A DNA stretch of 64,000 nt from Amycolatopsis albispora (GTDB lineage Bacteria > Actinomycetota > Actinomycetes > Mycobacteriales > Pseudonocardiaceae). This document shows, piece after piece, positions 23,325 through 33,444 of this stretch; the stretch's first letter is position 1; every line of letters begins with the position of its first letter. The DNA lies in assembly GCF_003312875.1 (NCBI RefSeq), contig NZ_CP015163.1, forward strand, positions 496,001 through 560,000. The letters are read 5' to 3'. Below the pieces are notes generated by a model. The model was not told where the DNA came from. It saw only the letters and a program-made list of their open reading frames with translations, and searched no databases. Position numbers and translations under genes: made by a program.

Positions 23325-24880
23325 TGGCGGGACGCAGCCAGGTCCGGCCGGTCGACCGCGAACTGGACGAGGCGCTGCGGCGGCTCGGGGGCACGCGGCT
23401 GTACCGCGGCAACGTCTTCCGGCTGACCGGGGTGCCGGTCACCGCGTCCGGGACGGTGATCCGGCGGCGCCGTGAGGAAGCCGTGCTGATGGCCCGGCTG
23501 GGCACGCCGGTGGTGACCAACGGCGCGCTGCCGCTCGTGCCGCCACCGGAACCGGACGAGGTGGATGACGCGTTCGAGGCGATGCGCAACCCGGTCCTGC
23601 GGCTGGTGCACGAGTTGCTGTGGCTGGGGGACGGGACCCCGGAACACGACCACGCGGTGCGCAGCCATTGCGCGGTGATCGAGGGGGAGCCGCTCACTGA
23701 GCCGGGGCGGCCGGACGTGGACGAGGATCCGCTGGCACAGCAGTGGCTCGCGGCCGCCGAAGCCTGGGCGCGCGTGCTCGCCGGCGAGGAGATCTGGGAC
23801 CGGGCGCGGCGGCGGGTCGCCGAGATCGACGATCCCCGCCTGACCACCGGCACGGTCCGGCGGCTGCGGGAGCGGCTGCCGAGGCACCTCGTGGACGTGC
23901 ACGTCGCGTTCGCCGCGGACGCGGCGGCGGACCTGGGCCAGCAGGCCGCGGACCGGCACCTCTGGGTGCTCGACGAGTCTTCGTTCGACGACGACCTCGT
24001 CGACGCGGCGCTGCGGGAGGCCGCCCGGCCCGCCGAGGACCGGATTCGGGCGGCCTGCGAGGAGGCCGACCGCGTCGCGACGACCACGCCGCGGGCCGCG
24101 ATCGAAGCCGGGCACCTCCTGCTGGAGCGGGCCGAACGGCCGCTGCGGACGATCGCCGGGTTGCTCGGCGCGGACGACCCGGTGACCACCGCCGCCCACG
24201 ACGAAGTGGCCAGGGCGGCGAACCTGTGCGCGATCGCCCACAGCAACAAGACCGGCGACCGGGCACCCGCGCTGGACCTGCTGCCCGGCGCGGCGGAACT
24301 GGCCAGGGAACGCACCACGATCGAGCTGATCGACCGGAACCTGGCGGTGCTCGACCAGTCGCGGGTGGTGAGCGCGGTCGAGGACCTGTGCGGTGCCGGA
24401 AAGGTGAACCAGGCCGCGGACCGGCTCCGGGCTTGGCGCAGGCGCACCCGTGACGAGCGGCTGCGGGCCCAGATCGATGAGGTGCTGGCCGATCCGACGG
24501 TGTTGCGCACGCCGCCGGCCGGTGTGCCGGTGCGCGGTTCGTTCTTCGGCTGGGGCGCCTACCTGTGGGGCAGGCGGCCGACCAGCCAGCCCGGGATGTA
24601 CGTGGCCACGCACTACCTCACCGTGTTCTTCGTCCCGCTGGTGCCGATGGCCGCGTACCTGCGTGACGAGACGTACATCTACGGCAAGGTCCCGTTGAGC
24701 CCGGCGGCCAGGTGGTGGCGAACGGTCGGTCTGGTGCTGCTCGTCGGCTACCTGGTGGCGCCGTACCTGGCCATCGACGGGTTGCTGGTCCTCCTGGTGC
24801 TCATGGCCGGGATCGCCGCCGCGCTCGGGTGGCGCCGCTACCGCCTCGACCGGTGGGCCGCCGCACAGGCGGATGGCTGA
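23321..24880 (+). CDS. Unknown protein with C-terminal membrane anchor in kinase/chaperone operon
   Basis: 519 residues, family not recognised. Residues 1-440 are largely helical and charged, resembling helical-repeat scaffolds (AAEAWARVLAGEEIWDRARR, RLRERLPRHLVDVHVAF, AAIEAGHLLLERAERPL). A conserved-looking aromatic segment follows (SFFGWGAYLWGRR, MYVATHYLTVFFVPLVP), then two hydrophobic helices near residues 469-505 (VGLVLLVGYLVAPYLAI, LLVLLVLMAGIAAALGW). GTG 23321 and ATG 23324 are both in frame; AAGGGAG favours the GTG. Likely a membrane scaffold for the operon's kinase and chaperones; this is inference. Confidence 0.75.
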   Translation: MMAGRSQVRPVDRELDEALRRLGGTRLYRGNVFRLTGVPVTASGTVIRRRREEAVLMARLGTPVVTNGALPLVPPPEPDEVDDAFEAMRNPVLRLVHELLWLGDGTPEHDHAVRSHCAVIEGEPLTEPGRPDVDEDPLAQQWLAAAEAWARVLAGEEIWDRARRRVAEIDDPRLTTGTVRRLRERLPRHLVDVHVAFAADAAADLGQQAADRHLWVLDESSFDDDLVDAALREAARPAEDRIRAACEEADRVATTTPRAAIEAGHLLLERAERPLRTIAGLLGADDPVTTAAHDEVARAANLCAIAHSNKTGDRAPALDLLPGAAELARERTTIELIDRNLAVLDQSRVVSAVEDLCGAGKVNQAADRLRAWRRRTRDERLRAQIDEVLADPTVLRTPPAGVPVRGSFFGWGAYLWGRRPTSQPGMYVATHYLTVFFVPLVPMAAYLRDETYIYGKVPLSPAARWWRTVGLVLLVGYLVAPYLAIDGLLVLLVLMAGIAAALGWRRYRLDRWAAAQADG

Positions 24881-24895
24881 GAAGGGAACGAGTGG

Positions 24896-25375
24896 TTGTC
24901 CAGCTTTCGGCAGTGGGTCAGGCAGCGCCGGTTCCCGCCGGAGTTCCGCATCCAGGAACCACCGGACGGGCCCGCGACGACACCCGGACCGGCACCGCCG
25001 GTCGAGGTGGCAACGTCCGATTTGGACGATCCGACGGTCGCCGACGTCGCGACGAACCTGTGGCGCGTGCTGAAACGGTTCGGCGACAACGGTGACGCGG
25101 GCAAGGCGGAGCGCATGGCGAGGAGGAACCTCACCGCCATGTCGGACCGGCTCAGCGAAGCCGGGGTCCGCGTGCAGGACCACGACGGGACTCCGTGGGA
25201 TCCCGGCATGTCCTTGCGGGCCATCGCGTACGAGCCGCGGCCCGGCCTCGACCGGGAGACGGTGGTGGAGACCGTGCGACCGACGGTCTACCGCGGCGGG
25301 CAGTGCATCCAGTTCGGTCACGTGATCGTCGGAGTGCCGGAGAAGGGACAGGACAATGGCACGGGACAACATTGA
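24896..25375 (+). CDS. GrpE-like nucleotide exchange factor
   Basis: 159 residues. The N-terminal half is a Pro-rich lead (residues 18-40) plus a helix (VADVATNLWRVLKRFGDN, MARRNLTAMSDRLSEAGV). The C-terminal beta part resembles the GrpE head: WDPGMSLRAIAYEPRPG, VVETVRPTVYRGGQCIQFG, HVIVGVP. The long coiled coil of true GrpE is shortened. It starts with TTG 15 bases after the membrane-scaffold gene, with GAAGGGA upstream, and overlaps the Hsp70 gene by 20 bases. Coupling to an Hsp70 strongly supports a co-chaperone role. Confidence 0.7.
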   Translation: MSSFRQWVRQRRFPPEFRIQEPPDGPATTPGPAPPVEVATSDLDDPTVADVATNLWRVLKRFGDNGDAGKAERMARRNLTAMSDRLSEAGVRVQDHDGTPWDPGMSLRAIAYEPRPGLDRETVVETVRPTVYRGGQCIQFGHVIVGVPEKGQDNGTGQH

Positions 25376-27887
25376 CTTCGGTATTGATCTCGGTACCACC
25401 ACCAGCATCATCGCGGTGGCCACCGCCGCCGACGCGACCGTGATCCGCAACAACCGGCAGGCCGAGCACACGCCGTCGGCGGTCTACGTCAGCCGCTCGA
25501 ACAAGGTGCTCGTCGGCCAGCCGGCGAAGGACCGGGTCGAAGAGGACCCCGACAACGCGTGCGCGGAGTTCAAGCTGAGCATGGGAAAGCTCGACGAGCG
25601 CAAGCAGTTCGCCGCGTCCGGCCGGACCATGTCACCGGTGGAGCTGTCGGCCGAGGTGCTCAAGTCGCTGCGCGGTGACGTGCAGCAGGCGCTCGGCGAG
25701 AACATCGGCGCGGCGGTGATCACCGTGCCCGCGGCCTTCGAACTCGACCAGTGCGACGCGACCCGCCGGGCCGCCGCGATGGCCGGACTCGAGTTCGCGC
25801 CGTTGATCCAGGAACCCAGCGCGGCGGCGTGGGCGTACAGCACGCATCTGGCCACCGAAAAGGGTTTCTGGCTCGTGTACGACTTCGGGGGCGGCACCTT
25901 CGACGCCGCCGTGGTCAAGGTCGCCGACGGTGAGTTCAGCACGATCAACCACGCCGGTGACAACTTCCTCGGCGGTAAGCTGATCGACTGGGGGCTGGTC
26001 GAGAGCCTGCTGATCCCGGCCGTGCGCAAGGAGTTCCCGCTGCCGGACCTGGCTCGCGGGCATCGGCGGTCGGCGGGCAACGTCGCGAAGCTCAAGGCGG
26101 CGGCGGAATACGCCAAGATCGAACTGTCCCGTTCGGACACCGCCGAGATCAACCTGCGGCTCAACGACGCGGACGGCTCCCCGGCGTTCGACTTCGAGTT
26201 CGAGCTGACCAGGGCGGACGTCGAGCGCGTCGCGCTCCCGCTCTACCGGCGATCGATCACGTTGTGCCGCAAGGCGCTCGCCGACACCGGCCTCGGGGCG
26301 GGCGACGTGGAGCGGGTGCTGCTCGTCGGCGGCACCACGATCGCGCCCGCGCTGCGGGAGCTGCTCGCCGACCCCGCCGACGGCCTCGGCATCCCGCTGG
26401 ACCACAGCCTCGACCCGGTGACCGTCGTCGCCAGGGGGGCGGCCGTCTTCGCCGGCACCCAGCGGCTTCCCGCCCGGCCGGAACGCGCCGAGCGGGCACT
26501 GAGCGAGGGCCGCGTGGTGCTGGACCTCCAGTACCCGTCGTCGGGTTCGGACCTCGAGCCGCTGATGGGCGGCCTGCCACCACGCGCCGCCGAGCGGCGG
26601 GACTGGACCGGCGCCACGATCGAGTTCGTGCACACGGACGGTACGCCGCCGTGGCGCAGCGGGCAGATCCCGCTCACCGCGGACGGCACCTTCGCCACCA
26701 GGCTGCGTGCCGGCGAGCGGACCGTCAGCACCTACGACATCGAACTGCGGGACCCGCACGGCACGCTGGTGCCCACCGATCCGGAACGCGTTTCCTACCG
26801 GCACACGTCCCGGCAGGGCACCGCGCCGACGCTGAGCCACTCCATCGGGGTGGGCCTGGACGACAACGAAGTGCGCTGGCTGGTGCGCAAGGGCGCCGAG
26901 CTGCCGGCCAAGGCCAGGGCCATCCTGTACTCGACGGTGACCGTCCGCCGCAACGAGAGCACCGGCATGATCCGGGTGCCGATCGTCGAGGGGGAGCGGT
27001 CCAAGGCCGATCGCAACATGCTGATCGGGCAGCTGGACCTGACACCGGCCCAGGTCGGGCGGGACGTGCCCGCGGGCAGTGAGGTGGAGATCGAGGTCCG
27101 GATCGACGAGAGCTTCGCGCCGCGTGCCGACGCGTACGTGCCGCTGCTCGACGAGGATTTCGAGATCCAGGTGGAGCTCGGCCGCACCGGATCGGGCACC
27201 GATCTCCGTGGCGCCGCGGAGGATCTGGCCGACCGGTTCGACGAACTGGCCCAGCGGCTGACCGCCGTGCAGCTGGCCGGGGTCGATGCCGTCGAGGCCG
27301 TGGACCTGGCCGAGGGGTTCCGGACCGACGACGTACCGGGCGAGGTGCGGCGGCTGGCCGACGCGGCCGATGTCGATCCGGACGCCGCGTCGACCGGCGA
27401 GAACCGGCTGCGCGACGCCCAGACCACGCTCGACGACCTCGAGGCGGCCCTGGTGTTCCCCGAGCTGGCCGCCGAGGGGCGGGCGATCCTGCGGGACACG
27501 CGGGAACTCGTCGCCGAGTCGGGCAGCGCGCGGCACCGGACGGCGTTGCACAACGCCGAGCGGACCATGTCGGCCGCCATCGCCTCCGGCGACCGCACCG
27601 TGCTGCGGCGCCAGGTCGAGGTGGTGCGGGAGATCATCCGCGAGGTGCTGGAGGACACCGGGCAGCTGACCGCGGTCATCTTCCTCGCCCGCGAAGAGCA
27701 CCTCCGCGGCGACCCCGATCCACGGGTGCAGCAGTTGCTCCAGCAGGGCAGGCAGGCACTGGACGCCGGTGACGCGGCCCGGCTGACCGCGGTGAACGGG
27801 CAACTGGAGAAGGTCGCGCCGGGAGTGGTGGGGCACGTCGACCCGGTCGGCGGCCTCGGGAGCACGGTCCGGGCGAGCGACCGATGA
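25356..27887 (+). CDS. Divergent Hsp70 (DnaK-like) chaperone with extra domain
   Basis: 843 residues, far longer than DnaK (about 620). ATPase lobe: IDLGTTTS (10-17), VYDFGGGTFD (174-183), the helix before SAAAWAY, and VLLVGGTTIAPAL (321-333). Instead of the short linker, residues about 375-490 form an inserted region with beta character (GATIEFVHTDGTPPW, TFATRLRAGERTVSTYDIEL). A substrate-binding beta domain follows (SIGVGLDDNEVRWLVRKG, TGMIRVPIVEGERSKAD) to about 610, then a long helical lid. No EEVD-like tail. It overlaps the GrpE-like gene and the TPR gene (ATGA). A dedicated client is likely. Confidence 0.88.
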   Translation: MARDNIDFGIDLGTTTSIIAVATAADATVIRNNRQAEHTPSAVYVSRSNKVLVGQPAKDRVEEDPDNACAEFKLSMGKLDERKQFAASGRTMSPVELSAEVLKSLRGDVQQALGENIGAAVITVPAAFELDQCDATRRAAAMAGLEFAPLIQEPSAAAWAYSTHLATEKGFWLVYDFGGGTFDAAVVKVADGEFSTINHAGDNFLGGKLIDWGLVESLLIPAVRKEFPLPDLARGHRRSAGNVAKLKAAAEYAKIELSRSDTAEINLRLNDADGSPAFDFEFELTRADVERVALPLYRRSITLCRKALADTGLGAGDVERVLLVGGTTIAPALRELLADPADGLGIPLDHSLDPVTVVARGAAVFAGTQRLPARPERAERALSEGRVVLDLQYPSSGSDLEPLMGGLPPRAAERRDWTGATIEFVHTDGTPPWRSGQIPLTADGTFATRLRAGERTVSTYDIELRDPHGTLVPTDPERVSYRHTSRQGTAPTLSHSIGVGLDDNEVRWLVRKGAELPAKARAILYSTVTVRRNESTGMIRVPIVEGERSKADRNMLIGQLDLTPAQVGRDVPAGSEVEIEVRIDESFAPRADAYVPLLDEDFEIQVELGRTGSGTDLRGAAEDLADRFDELAQRLTAVQLAGVDAVEAVDLAEGFRTDDVPGEVRRLADAADVDPDAASTGENRLRDAQTTLDDLEAALVFPELAAEGRAILRDTRELVAESGSARHRTALHNAERTMSAAIASGDRTVLRRQVEVVREIIREVLEDTGQLTAVIFLAREEHLRGDPDPRVQQLLQQGRQALDAGDAARLTAVNGQLEKVAPGVVGHVDPVGGLGSTVRASDR

Positions 27888-28789
27888 GCGGGGAACTGGT
27901 CACGGTTCCCTCCGTCGCCCACGCGGCCCTGCTCGCCAGGAACGGCGAGTACGCCGAGGCCGAACGGGTGCTCCGGGAGCTGGGTGGACGGGACAGCACC
28001 GATCCGGCGGTGCTGGATCTGCTGGCCCGGATCCATGCCCAGCGCGGGGAACTGCTCGAAGCCGACCAGTGCTGGGCGCTGGCACTGCGGCTGGACGCCG
28101 ATCACCTCCCGGCTCGTGAGGGCCGGAAACGGATCGCCGCGCTGGCGACACGACGGCCGCGTCCCGGCCGCGTGGTGCTGGTGGTGGCGCTGGCCGCGGT
28201 GGCGGTCGGCGGGGCCGGCGTGGCGGGCGGCCTGGTCGTTGACCGATCGGGCGCACTGGGCGCCGAGCTGGACGAGATCCAGGACGGTCAGCGGGCACAG
28301 GCCGAGCGCATCGACGATCTCGGCGGCAGGCTCGACCAGACGACATCGGGGCCGCGGCAAGCCGTCGACGGCGTCGCCGCGGCGCTGGCAGGCCACCCGG
28401 CACTGACCACGCGCACCGACGCGGGTGCGCTCACGGTGACCTTTTCGACCGGCGTTTTCCGGGCGGGGACACGGTTGTCGGACAGCGGCTCGTCCGCGTT
28501 GGCCGAGCTGGCGCGGCGCCTGGGCCCGGCCGCCGCGAACGTGACGATCACCGTGGTGGGCCACACCGAGGACGCGCAGGTGTCCGGCGGCAGCGGCTAC
28601 ACGACCAATGCCGAACTCGGGCTGGCCCGCGCGATGACCGCCGCGGAACGGATGTCCGAGGCGAGCGGGTTGCCGCTGGCCACGTTCGCGGTGTCGAGTT
28701 CCGGCGCGGCCAGCCCGCCGTTCCCCAACACGACGGCGGAGGACAGGGCGCGCAACCGCACCGTGACGGTGGTGGTGCGGCCCCGCTGA
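27884..28789 (+). CDS. TPR-transmembrane-OmpA-like protein
   Basis: 301 residues with three parts. Residues 10-90 form two TPR-like repeats ([36 protein letters not shown]). One transmembrane helix lies near 96-118 ([20 protein letters not shown]). Outside, a short coiled coil ([18 protein letters not shown]) leads to an OmpA-like fold ([39 protein letters not shown]). OmpA-like domains commonly bind peptidoglycan, though here the pattern is degenerate. It is the last gene of the operon, fused by ATGA overlap to Hsp70. It could link the cytosolic chaperone to the cell wall. Confidence 0.8.
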   Translation: MSGELVTVPSVAHAALLARNGEYAEAERVLRELGGRDSTDPAVLDLLARIHAQRGELLEADQCWALALRLDADHLPAREGRKRIAALATRRPRPGRVVLVVALAAVAVGGAGVAGGLVVDRSGALGAELDEIQDGQRAQAERIDDLGGRLDQTTSGPRQAVDGVAAALAGHPALTTRTDAGALTVTFSTGVFRAGTRLSDSGSSALAELARRLGPAAANVTITVVGHTEDAQVSGGSGYTTNAELGLARAMTAAERMSEASGLPLATFAVSSSGAASPPFPNTTAEDRARNRTVTVVVRPR

Positions 28790-28857
28790 GCGGGTTTCGG
28801 TCCGCTTTCGCCTCCCGTTGCTTCCATGGTGCCCGGGTTCGAGACCGTGGAGGGAAA

Positions 28858-29319
28858 GTGGCGCTGACTCTGGTGGTCAATGACCGGCGTCGCCGGGTCG
28901 AGGTCGATCCGGCGACGCCGTTGCTGTGGGTACTCCGGGAGACCCTCGGCCTGACCGGCACCAAGTTCGGGTGCGGTGAAGGGCTTTGCGGCGCCTGCAC
29001 CGTGCACCTGGACGGCGAGGCGGTGAACTCGTGCACGATCAGCGTCGGCGACGTGGGCCGGCGGCGGGTCAGCACGATCGAGGGGACGGGCGGTCGCGTG
29101 GCCGGTGCGGTCCGGGAGTCGTGGCTGGCGCTCGACGCCGCGGAATGCGGGTACTGCCAGCCGGGGCAGATGATGGCCGCCACCGCGCTGCTGACCGCGA
29201 AGCCGCGACCGTCCGATGAGGACATCGACGGCGCACTGCGCGGCAACCTGTGCCGCTGCGGGATCTACGACCGGATTCGTGCCGCGGTGCACCAGGCCGC
29301 CGAGTCACTGGAGCGATAG
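28858..29319 (+). CDS. iorA: Molybdenum hydroxylase iron-sulfur subunit (IorA-like)
   Basis: A 153-residue electron-transfer subunit. The plant-type [2Fe-2S] site is [16 protein letters not shown] with the fourth Cys in VNSCTI; the second cluster uses [10 protein letters not shown] and NLCRCGIYD. The GTG at 28858 follows GGAGGGAAA. It is 2 bases before the catalytic subunit gene. No FAD subunit is present, as in isoquinoline 1-oxidoreductase type enzymes, in which electrons pass to another acceptor. The symbol marks family resemblance; the substrate is unknown. Confidence 0.85.
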   Translation: MALTLVVNDRRRRVEVDPATPLLWVLRETLGLTGTKFGCGEGLCGACTVHLDGEAVNSCTISVGDVGRRRVSTIEGTGGRVAGAVRESWLALDAAECGYCQPGQMMAATALLTAKPRPSDEDIDGALRGNLCRCGIYDRIRAAVHQAAESLER

Positions 29320-29321
29320 CC

Positions 29322-31508
29322 ATGCCGGATTCACCTGCGCGCGTTGGCCGCCGCACCGTCCTCAAAGGAGCCGCGGCCGGGCTGGTGATCGGCCTGTACG
29401 TGCCGCACCGGGCCGAGGGCCGCACGGCGCGGGCCAAGGAACCGTTCGCCCCGAACGCCTTCCTGCGCATCAGCCCGGACAACGAGGTCACGATCATCGC
29501 CAAGCACGTCGAATGGGGCCAGGGCATCCACACCACGCTCGCCATGATGATCGCCGAGGAACTGGACGCGAGCTGGGCGCAGGTGCGGGTGCGCCCGGCC
29601 CCCGCCGACCCGGCGCACTACGCGAACCTGATCTTCGAAATGCAGCACACGGCCGGTAGCAACAGCGTCCGCAACTCTTGGGAGCAGTACCGCCGGGCCG
29701 GTGCCACCGGCCGCGCGATGCTCGTCTCGGCCGCCGCCGCGCGGTGGCGCGTGCCGGTCGGCGAGATCGCCGTCCGGGACGGCATCGTCCGGCGCGAGCG
29801 GTCGTCGCGGCGGGCCACGTTCGGCGACCTGGCCACCGCCGCGGCCGCGCAGCCGGTGCCGGACAACGTGCCGCTCAAGGACATCGGGCAGTTCCGGCTG
29901 ATCGGCACCAGCGGCGTGCGACGGCTGGACACACCGTCCAAAATAGACGCGAGTGCGCGGTTCGCGATCGACGTCGCGGTGCCCGGCATGCTGACGGCAC
30001 TGGTCGCGCGGTCACCGCGGTTCGGCGGCACGGTGAGTTCGGTCAACCGCGACATTCCCGGCGTCCGCCATGTCGTGGAGATCCCGACCGGGGTCGCGGT
30101 GGTCGCGGACTCGTTCTGGGCGGCCAAGCAGGCTCGCGACCGCCTCGACGTCAGCTGGGACGACAGCGCGGCGGAGACCAGGAGCACCGCCGAACTGGTT
30201 GCCGAGTACCGCGCGCTGCTCGACCAGCGCGGGGACATCGCCCGCAGCGACGGCGCCATCGACAACGCGCTGGCCAACGCCGCGCGGACCATCACCGCGG
30301 ACTTCGAGTACCCGTACCTCGCCCACGCGCCGCTGGAGCCGGCGGCGGTGGTCGTGCGCACGAGCGGGGACGGCTGCGAGATCTGGACCGGCGACGGCAG
30401 CGTGCAGGGCGCGCAGGAAGGCGCCGCCGAACTGCTCGGCCTCGGCCCGGACCGGGTCGCGATCAACTCGGTTTACGCGGGTGGCTCGTTCGGCCGCAAG
30501 GACGGCACCACCAACGAGGCGGTCGAGATCGCCCGCGCGATCGGCGGGAACACCCCGGTCAAGCTGCTGTGGACCCGGGAGGACGACCTGCGGCACAGCT
30601 TCTACCGCCCGATGTACGTCCACCGCGTGACGGTCGGGCTGGACGATGCCAACGCCATCACCGCGTGGCGGCACACCATCGTCGGTCAGTCGATCTTCCC
30701 GTGGGAGCCGGTGAACGGGGTCGACTGGGTCTCGGTCGACGGCGCGGCGAACATTCCCTACGACATCCCCAACATCCTGGTGGACCTGCACACCACCGAG
30801 GTCGGCGTGCCGATCAACACGCTGCGCGGGACCGCGGGGGCCCACACCGCGTACTCGGTGGAGACCATGCTCGACGACGTCGCCGCCGAGACCGGCCGCG
30901 ACCCGCTGGCGCTGCGGCAGGAGCTGATGGCCCGCGACCCGCACCTCAAGGACATCGACATCCTGTCGATCGCCGAGGCCGACCGGCCGACCGTGTTCGC
31001 CGAGTACCCGCGCCAGCTGAAGACCTTGGAACTCGCCGCGGAACGTGCGGGCTGGGGCACCTCCGGCACCAAGAGCGGGCGGGGTTTGGCCGTGCACTAC
31101 GGCTTTCTCACGTCGGTGGCGATGGTCGCCGAGGTGACCGTCCGCGGGGACCGGACGTTCCGCGTGGACCGCGTGGTGTGCGCGGTCGACTGCGGGGTCG
31201 CCGTCAACCCGGACATCGTGCGCGGCCAGATCGAGGGCAGCGTCGCGTGGGGGCTGAGCATCATGCTCCACGGGGCGATCACCCTGGACCGGGGTGTGGT
31301 CCAGCAGTCGAACTTCGACGACTACGCCGTGTTGCGCATGGACCAGATGCCGCGGGTCGAAGTGCACATCGTGCCGTCGGAGGCGCCACCGACCGGCGTC
31401 GGCCAGGTCGCGGTGGCGACCGTCGCGCCCGCGGTGGCCAACGCGTTGTTCGCGGCGACGGGTCAGCGCGTCCGGCGGCTGCCGTTCGGGTCCGCGCGTG
31501 TCCCGTGA
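29322..31508 (+). CDS. iorB: Molybdenum hydroxylase catalytic subunit (IorB-like) with Glu-to-Gln change
   Basis: A 728-residue molybdopterin subunit. A Tat signal is present ([16 protein letters not shown], residues 9-24), so the complex is probably exported folded. Family motifs include [40 protein letters not shown] and [12 protein letters not shown]. Near the C terminus the sequence is [21 protein letters not shown], where family members carry GVGE; the Glu that activates the Mo-bound water is Gln695 here. The enzyme may be inactive or altered. Its last 46 bases overlap the convergent histidine kinase gene. Confidence 0.85.
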   Translation: MPDSPARVGRRTVLKGAAAGLVIGLYVPHRAEGRTARAKEPFAPNAFLRISPDNEVTIIAKHVEWGQGIHTTLAMMIAEELDASWAQVRVRPAPADPAHYANLIFEMQHTAGSNSVRNSWEQYRRAGATGRAMLVSAAAARWRVPVGEIAVRDGIVRRERSSRRATFGDLATAAAAQPVPDNVPLKDIGQFRLIGTSGVRRLDTPSKIDASARFAIDVAVPGMLTALVARSPRFGGTVSSVNRDIPGVRHVVEIPTGVAVVADSFWAAKQARDRLDVSWDDSAAETRSTAELVAEYRALLDQRGDIARSDGAIDNALANAARTITADFEYPYLAHAPLEPAAVVVRTSGDGCEIWTGDGSVQGAQEGAAELLGLGPDRVAINSVYAGGSFGRKDGTTNEAVEIARAIGGNTPVKLLWTREDDLRHSFYRPMYVHRVTVGLDDANAITAWRHTIVGQSIFPWEPVNGVDWVSVDGAANIPYDIPNILVDLHTTEVGVPINTLRGTAGAHTAYSVETMLDDVAAETGRDPLALRQELMARDPHLKDIDILSIAEADRPTVFAEYPRQLKTLELAAERAGWGTSGTKSGRGLAVHYGFLTSVAMVAEVTVRGDRTFRVDRVVCAVDCGVAVNPDIVRGQIEGSVAWGLSIMLHGAITLDRGVVQQSNFDDYAVLRMDQMPRVEVHIVPSEAPPTGVGQVAVATVAPAVANALFAATGQRVRRLPFGSARVP

Positions 31509-32755
31509 TCCAGTGGCAGCGGGTTGGCCGACGGCGGCCGGGCCGTGCGCCGGTCGGCGGTGTGGTCGGGCAGCCACAGCACGAACACGCTGCCGACGTC
31601 CACTGTGGAATGCACGGAAACCTGGCCGTCGTGGCTTTCGACGATCTGCCGCACGATCGCGAGGCCGAGCCCGGCCTGCCCGAACGCGCGCCGGGAACCT
31701 CCCGGCTGGGTGAGGGAATCGGTGAGCTGCCGTGCCGCGGTGAAGAACCGGTCGAAGATCAGTTCTTGGTCGTCGGCGGGAATGCCGGGGCCCTGGTCGC
31801 GGACGCCGATCCAGGCCCAGCCGTGCTCGCTGCCGACGGAGATGGTGATTTCGCTGCCGTGCGGGGCGAGCCGGACGGCGTTGGACAGGAGGTTGTCCAC
31901 CGCGCGGCGCAGTCCGTGCGGATCACCCGCCACCACCGGGCCCGCCCGCAGCTGCCGGTTCAACGACAGGTTCCGCTCGGCGGCGAGCAACGCGAACTCG
32001 TCGGCGGCCTCGGTGCCGATCGCGGCCAGCTCGACCTCGACGTCGACAAACGCGGGGGAGCTGCGGCGGGCGGTGGACAGCAGGTCCTCGACCAGCTGGG
32101 TCATCCGGCTCATCGCCCTGGTCACCAGCGCGACCGCGTTCGCGCGGGCAGCCGGCGTGGTGTCGTCGGCGGCCAGCACGGCGTCCACATTGGCCTGAAT
32201 GACGGCGAGCGGGTTGCGCAACTCGTGGGAGGCGTCGTCGACCATCTGCCGCTGCACCTGGAACGCCGCCTCCAGCCGGGTGAGCATGCCGTCGATGGTC
32301 TCGGCCAGCTCACGCAACTCGTCCCGCGGGCCGTCGAGATCGATGCGCCGGGACAGGTCGGTGGCGGAGATCTCCCGCGCGGTCGCGGTGATCCGGCGGA
32401 CCGGCCGCAGCGCCCGCCCGGCCAGCCACCAGCCGGTGAGCAGGCTCGCCACGAACAGCACCGCGATCGCCTGCAGCGACAGGTCACGCAGGAGGCCGAG
32501 CGTTTTGTAGTTGGCCGCCGCCTCCACCGCCGCCATGTCCGAGGCGTCGAACCGGGCGCCCTCGGTGACCGTCCAGTTGCCCTGGTCGTCCTTGGCCATC
32601 TTCGGCGACGACTCCAGCGGACCGGCCTCCAATGTGGAGGACAGCACCAGGTACACCCCGGCGACCACCAGCGCGGTCAGTCCGAAAAGGACAGAGGAGT
32701 AGGTGACGGCGAGCCGGAACCGGATCGTCCTGCTCCAGGCAGGCAAGGCGGTCAC
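31463..32755 (-). CDS. Sensor histidine kinase
   Basis: 430 residues. Two membrane helices ([20 protein letters not shown] near 15-35 and [18 protein letters not shown] near 95) enclose a small extracellular loop. A HAMP domain ([16 protein letters not shown]) precedes the phospho-acceptor His in [12 protein letters not shown], then the ATPase N box ([11 protein letters not shown]), G1 (VRDQGPGIP) and G2 ([10 protein letters not shown]). The GTG at 32755 overlaps the response-regulator stop (GTGA). With that gene it forms a two-component system; the signal is unknown. Confidence 0.92.
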   Translation of the reverse strand: MTALPAWSRTIRFRLAVTYSSVLFGLTALVVAGVYLVLSSTLEAGPLESSPKMAKDDQGNWTVTEGARFDASDMAAVEAAANYKTLGLLRDLSLQAIAVLFVASLLTGWWLAGRALRPVRRITATAREISATDLSRRIDLDGPRDELRELAETIDGMLTRLEAAFQVQRQMVDDASHELRNPLAVIQANVDAVLAADDTTPAARANAVALVTRAMSRMTQLVEDLLSTARRSSPAFVDVEVELAAIGTEAADEFALLAAERNLSLNRQLRAGPVVAGDPHGLRRAVDNLLSNAVRLAPHGSEITISVGSEHGWAWIGVRDQGPGIPADDQELIFDRFFTAARQLTDSLTQPGGSRRAFGQAGLGLAIVRQIVESHDGQVSVHSTVDVGSVFVLWLPDHTADRRTARPPSANPLPLDHGTRADPNGSRRTR

Positions 32756-33444
32756 GCGTTGTCCCGCAGGCGGTAGCCGCGCCCGATCACCGTCTCGATC
32801 ACCGGCTGCTCCCCGTCGACGGTGAGCTTGCGCCGCAGGGTGCCGACGGTGACCCGCACGGTCTGCGTGAGCGGGTCGGCGTTCTCGTCCCACACGTGCT
32901 CGAGCAGTTCCTCGGCCGAAATCACGTAGCCCGGCCGGGACATCAGGTAGTGCAGCACACCGAACTCCTTGAGCGTCAAGGACAACTCCCGCCCGTCCCG
33001 CGCGGCGACGTGCCGGGCGCTGTCCAGCACCAGGCCGCCGACCCGCAGCACCGCCGAGCCGCCGGCGACCCCGCGCCGCAGCAGCGCCCGGACCCTGGCC
33101 AGCAACTCGGCCAGCGCGAACGGCTTGGTGAGGTAGTCGTCCGCGCCCAGGTCCAGCCCGCGCACGCGGTCGGCGAGGCCGGTGCGCGCGGTCAGCATCA
33201 GGATCCGCAGGTCGGTGCCCGGCATCAGGCCGATCTCGCCGAGGCGGACCGCGCGGCACAGCGACAGCCCGTCGCGATCGGGCAGCATGATGTCCAGGAT
33301 CATCAGGTCATAGGCCGTGCACGCGAGTTTCTCGGTGGCTTCACCTGCCGTTCCCGCCGCGTCCACCGCGTAGCCCTCCCTGGCCAGGCCCGCGCGCAAC
33401 GCACTCACCAGGCCCTCTTCGTCCTCCACCACCAGCACGCGCAC
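32752..33444 (-). CDS. OmpR-family response regulator
   Basis: 230 residues. Receiver domain with acidic pair in VVEDEEG, phospho-acceptor Asp51 (MILDIMLPD), the Thr/Ser in LMLTARTG and Lys in YLTKPFALAELL. The C-terminal winged helix (LSLTLKEFGVLHYLMSRPG, TVRVTVGTLRRKL, VIGRGYRL) binds DNA. The GTG at 33444 is the only start that keeps the first strand VRVLVVEDEEG. Cotranscribed with the histidine kinase and divergent from the DoxX gene 132 bases away, which it may regulate. Confidence 0.92.
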   Translation of the reverse strand: MRVLVVEDEEGLVSALRAGLAREGYAVDAAGTAGEATEKLACTAYDLMILDIMLPDRDGLSLCRAVRLGEIGLMPGTDLRILMLTARTGLADRVRGLDLGADDYLTKPFALAELLARVRALLRRGVAGGSAVLRVGGLVLDSARHVAARDGRELSLTLKEFGVLHYLMSRPGYVISAEELLEHVWDENADPLTQTVRVTVGTLRRKLTVDGEQPVIETVIGRGYRLRDNA

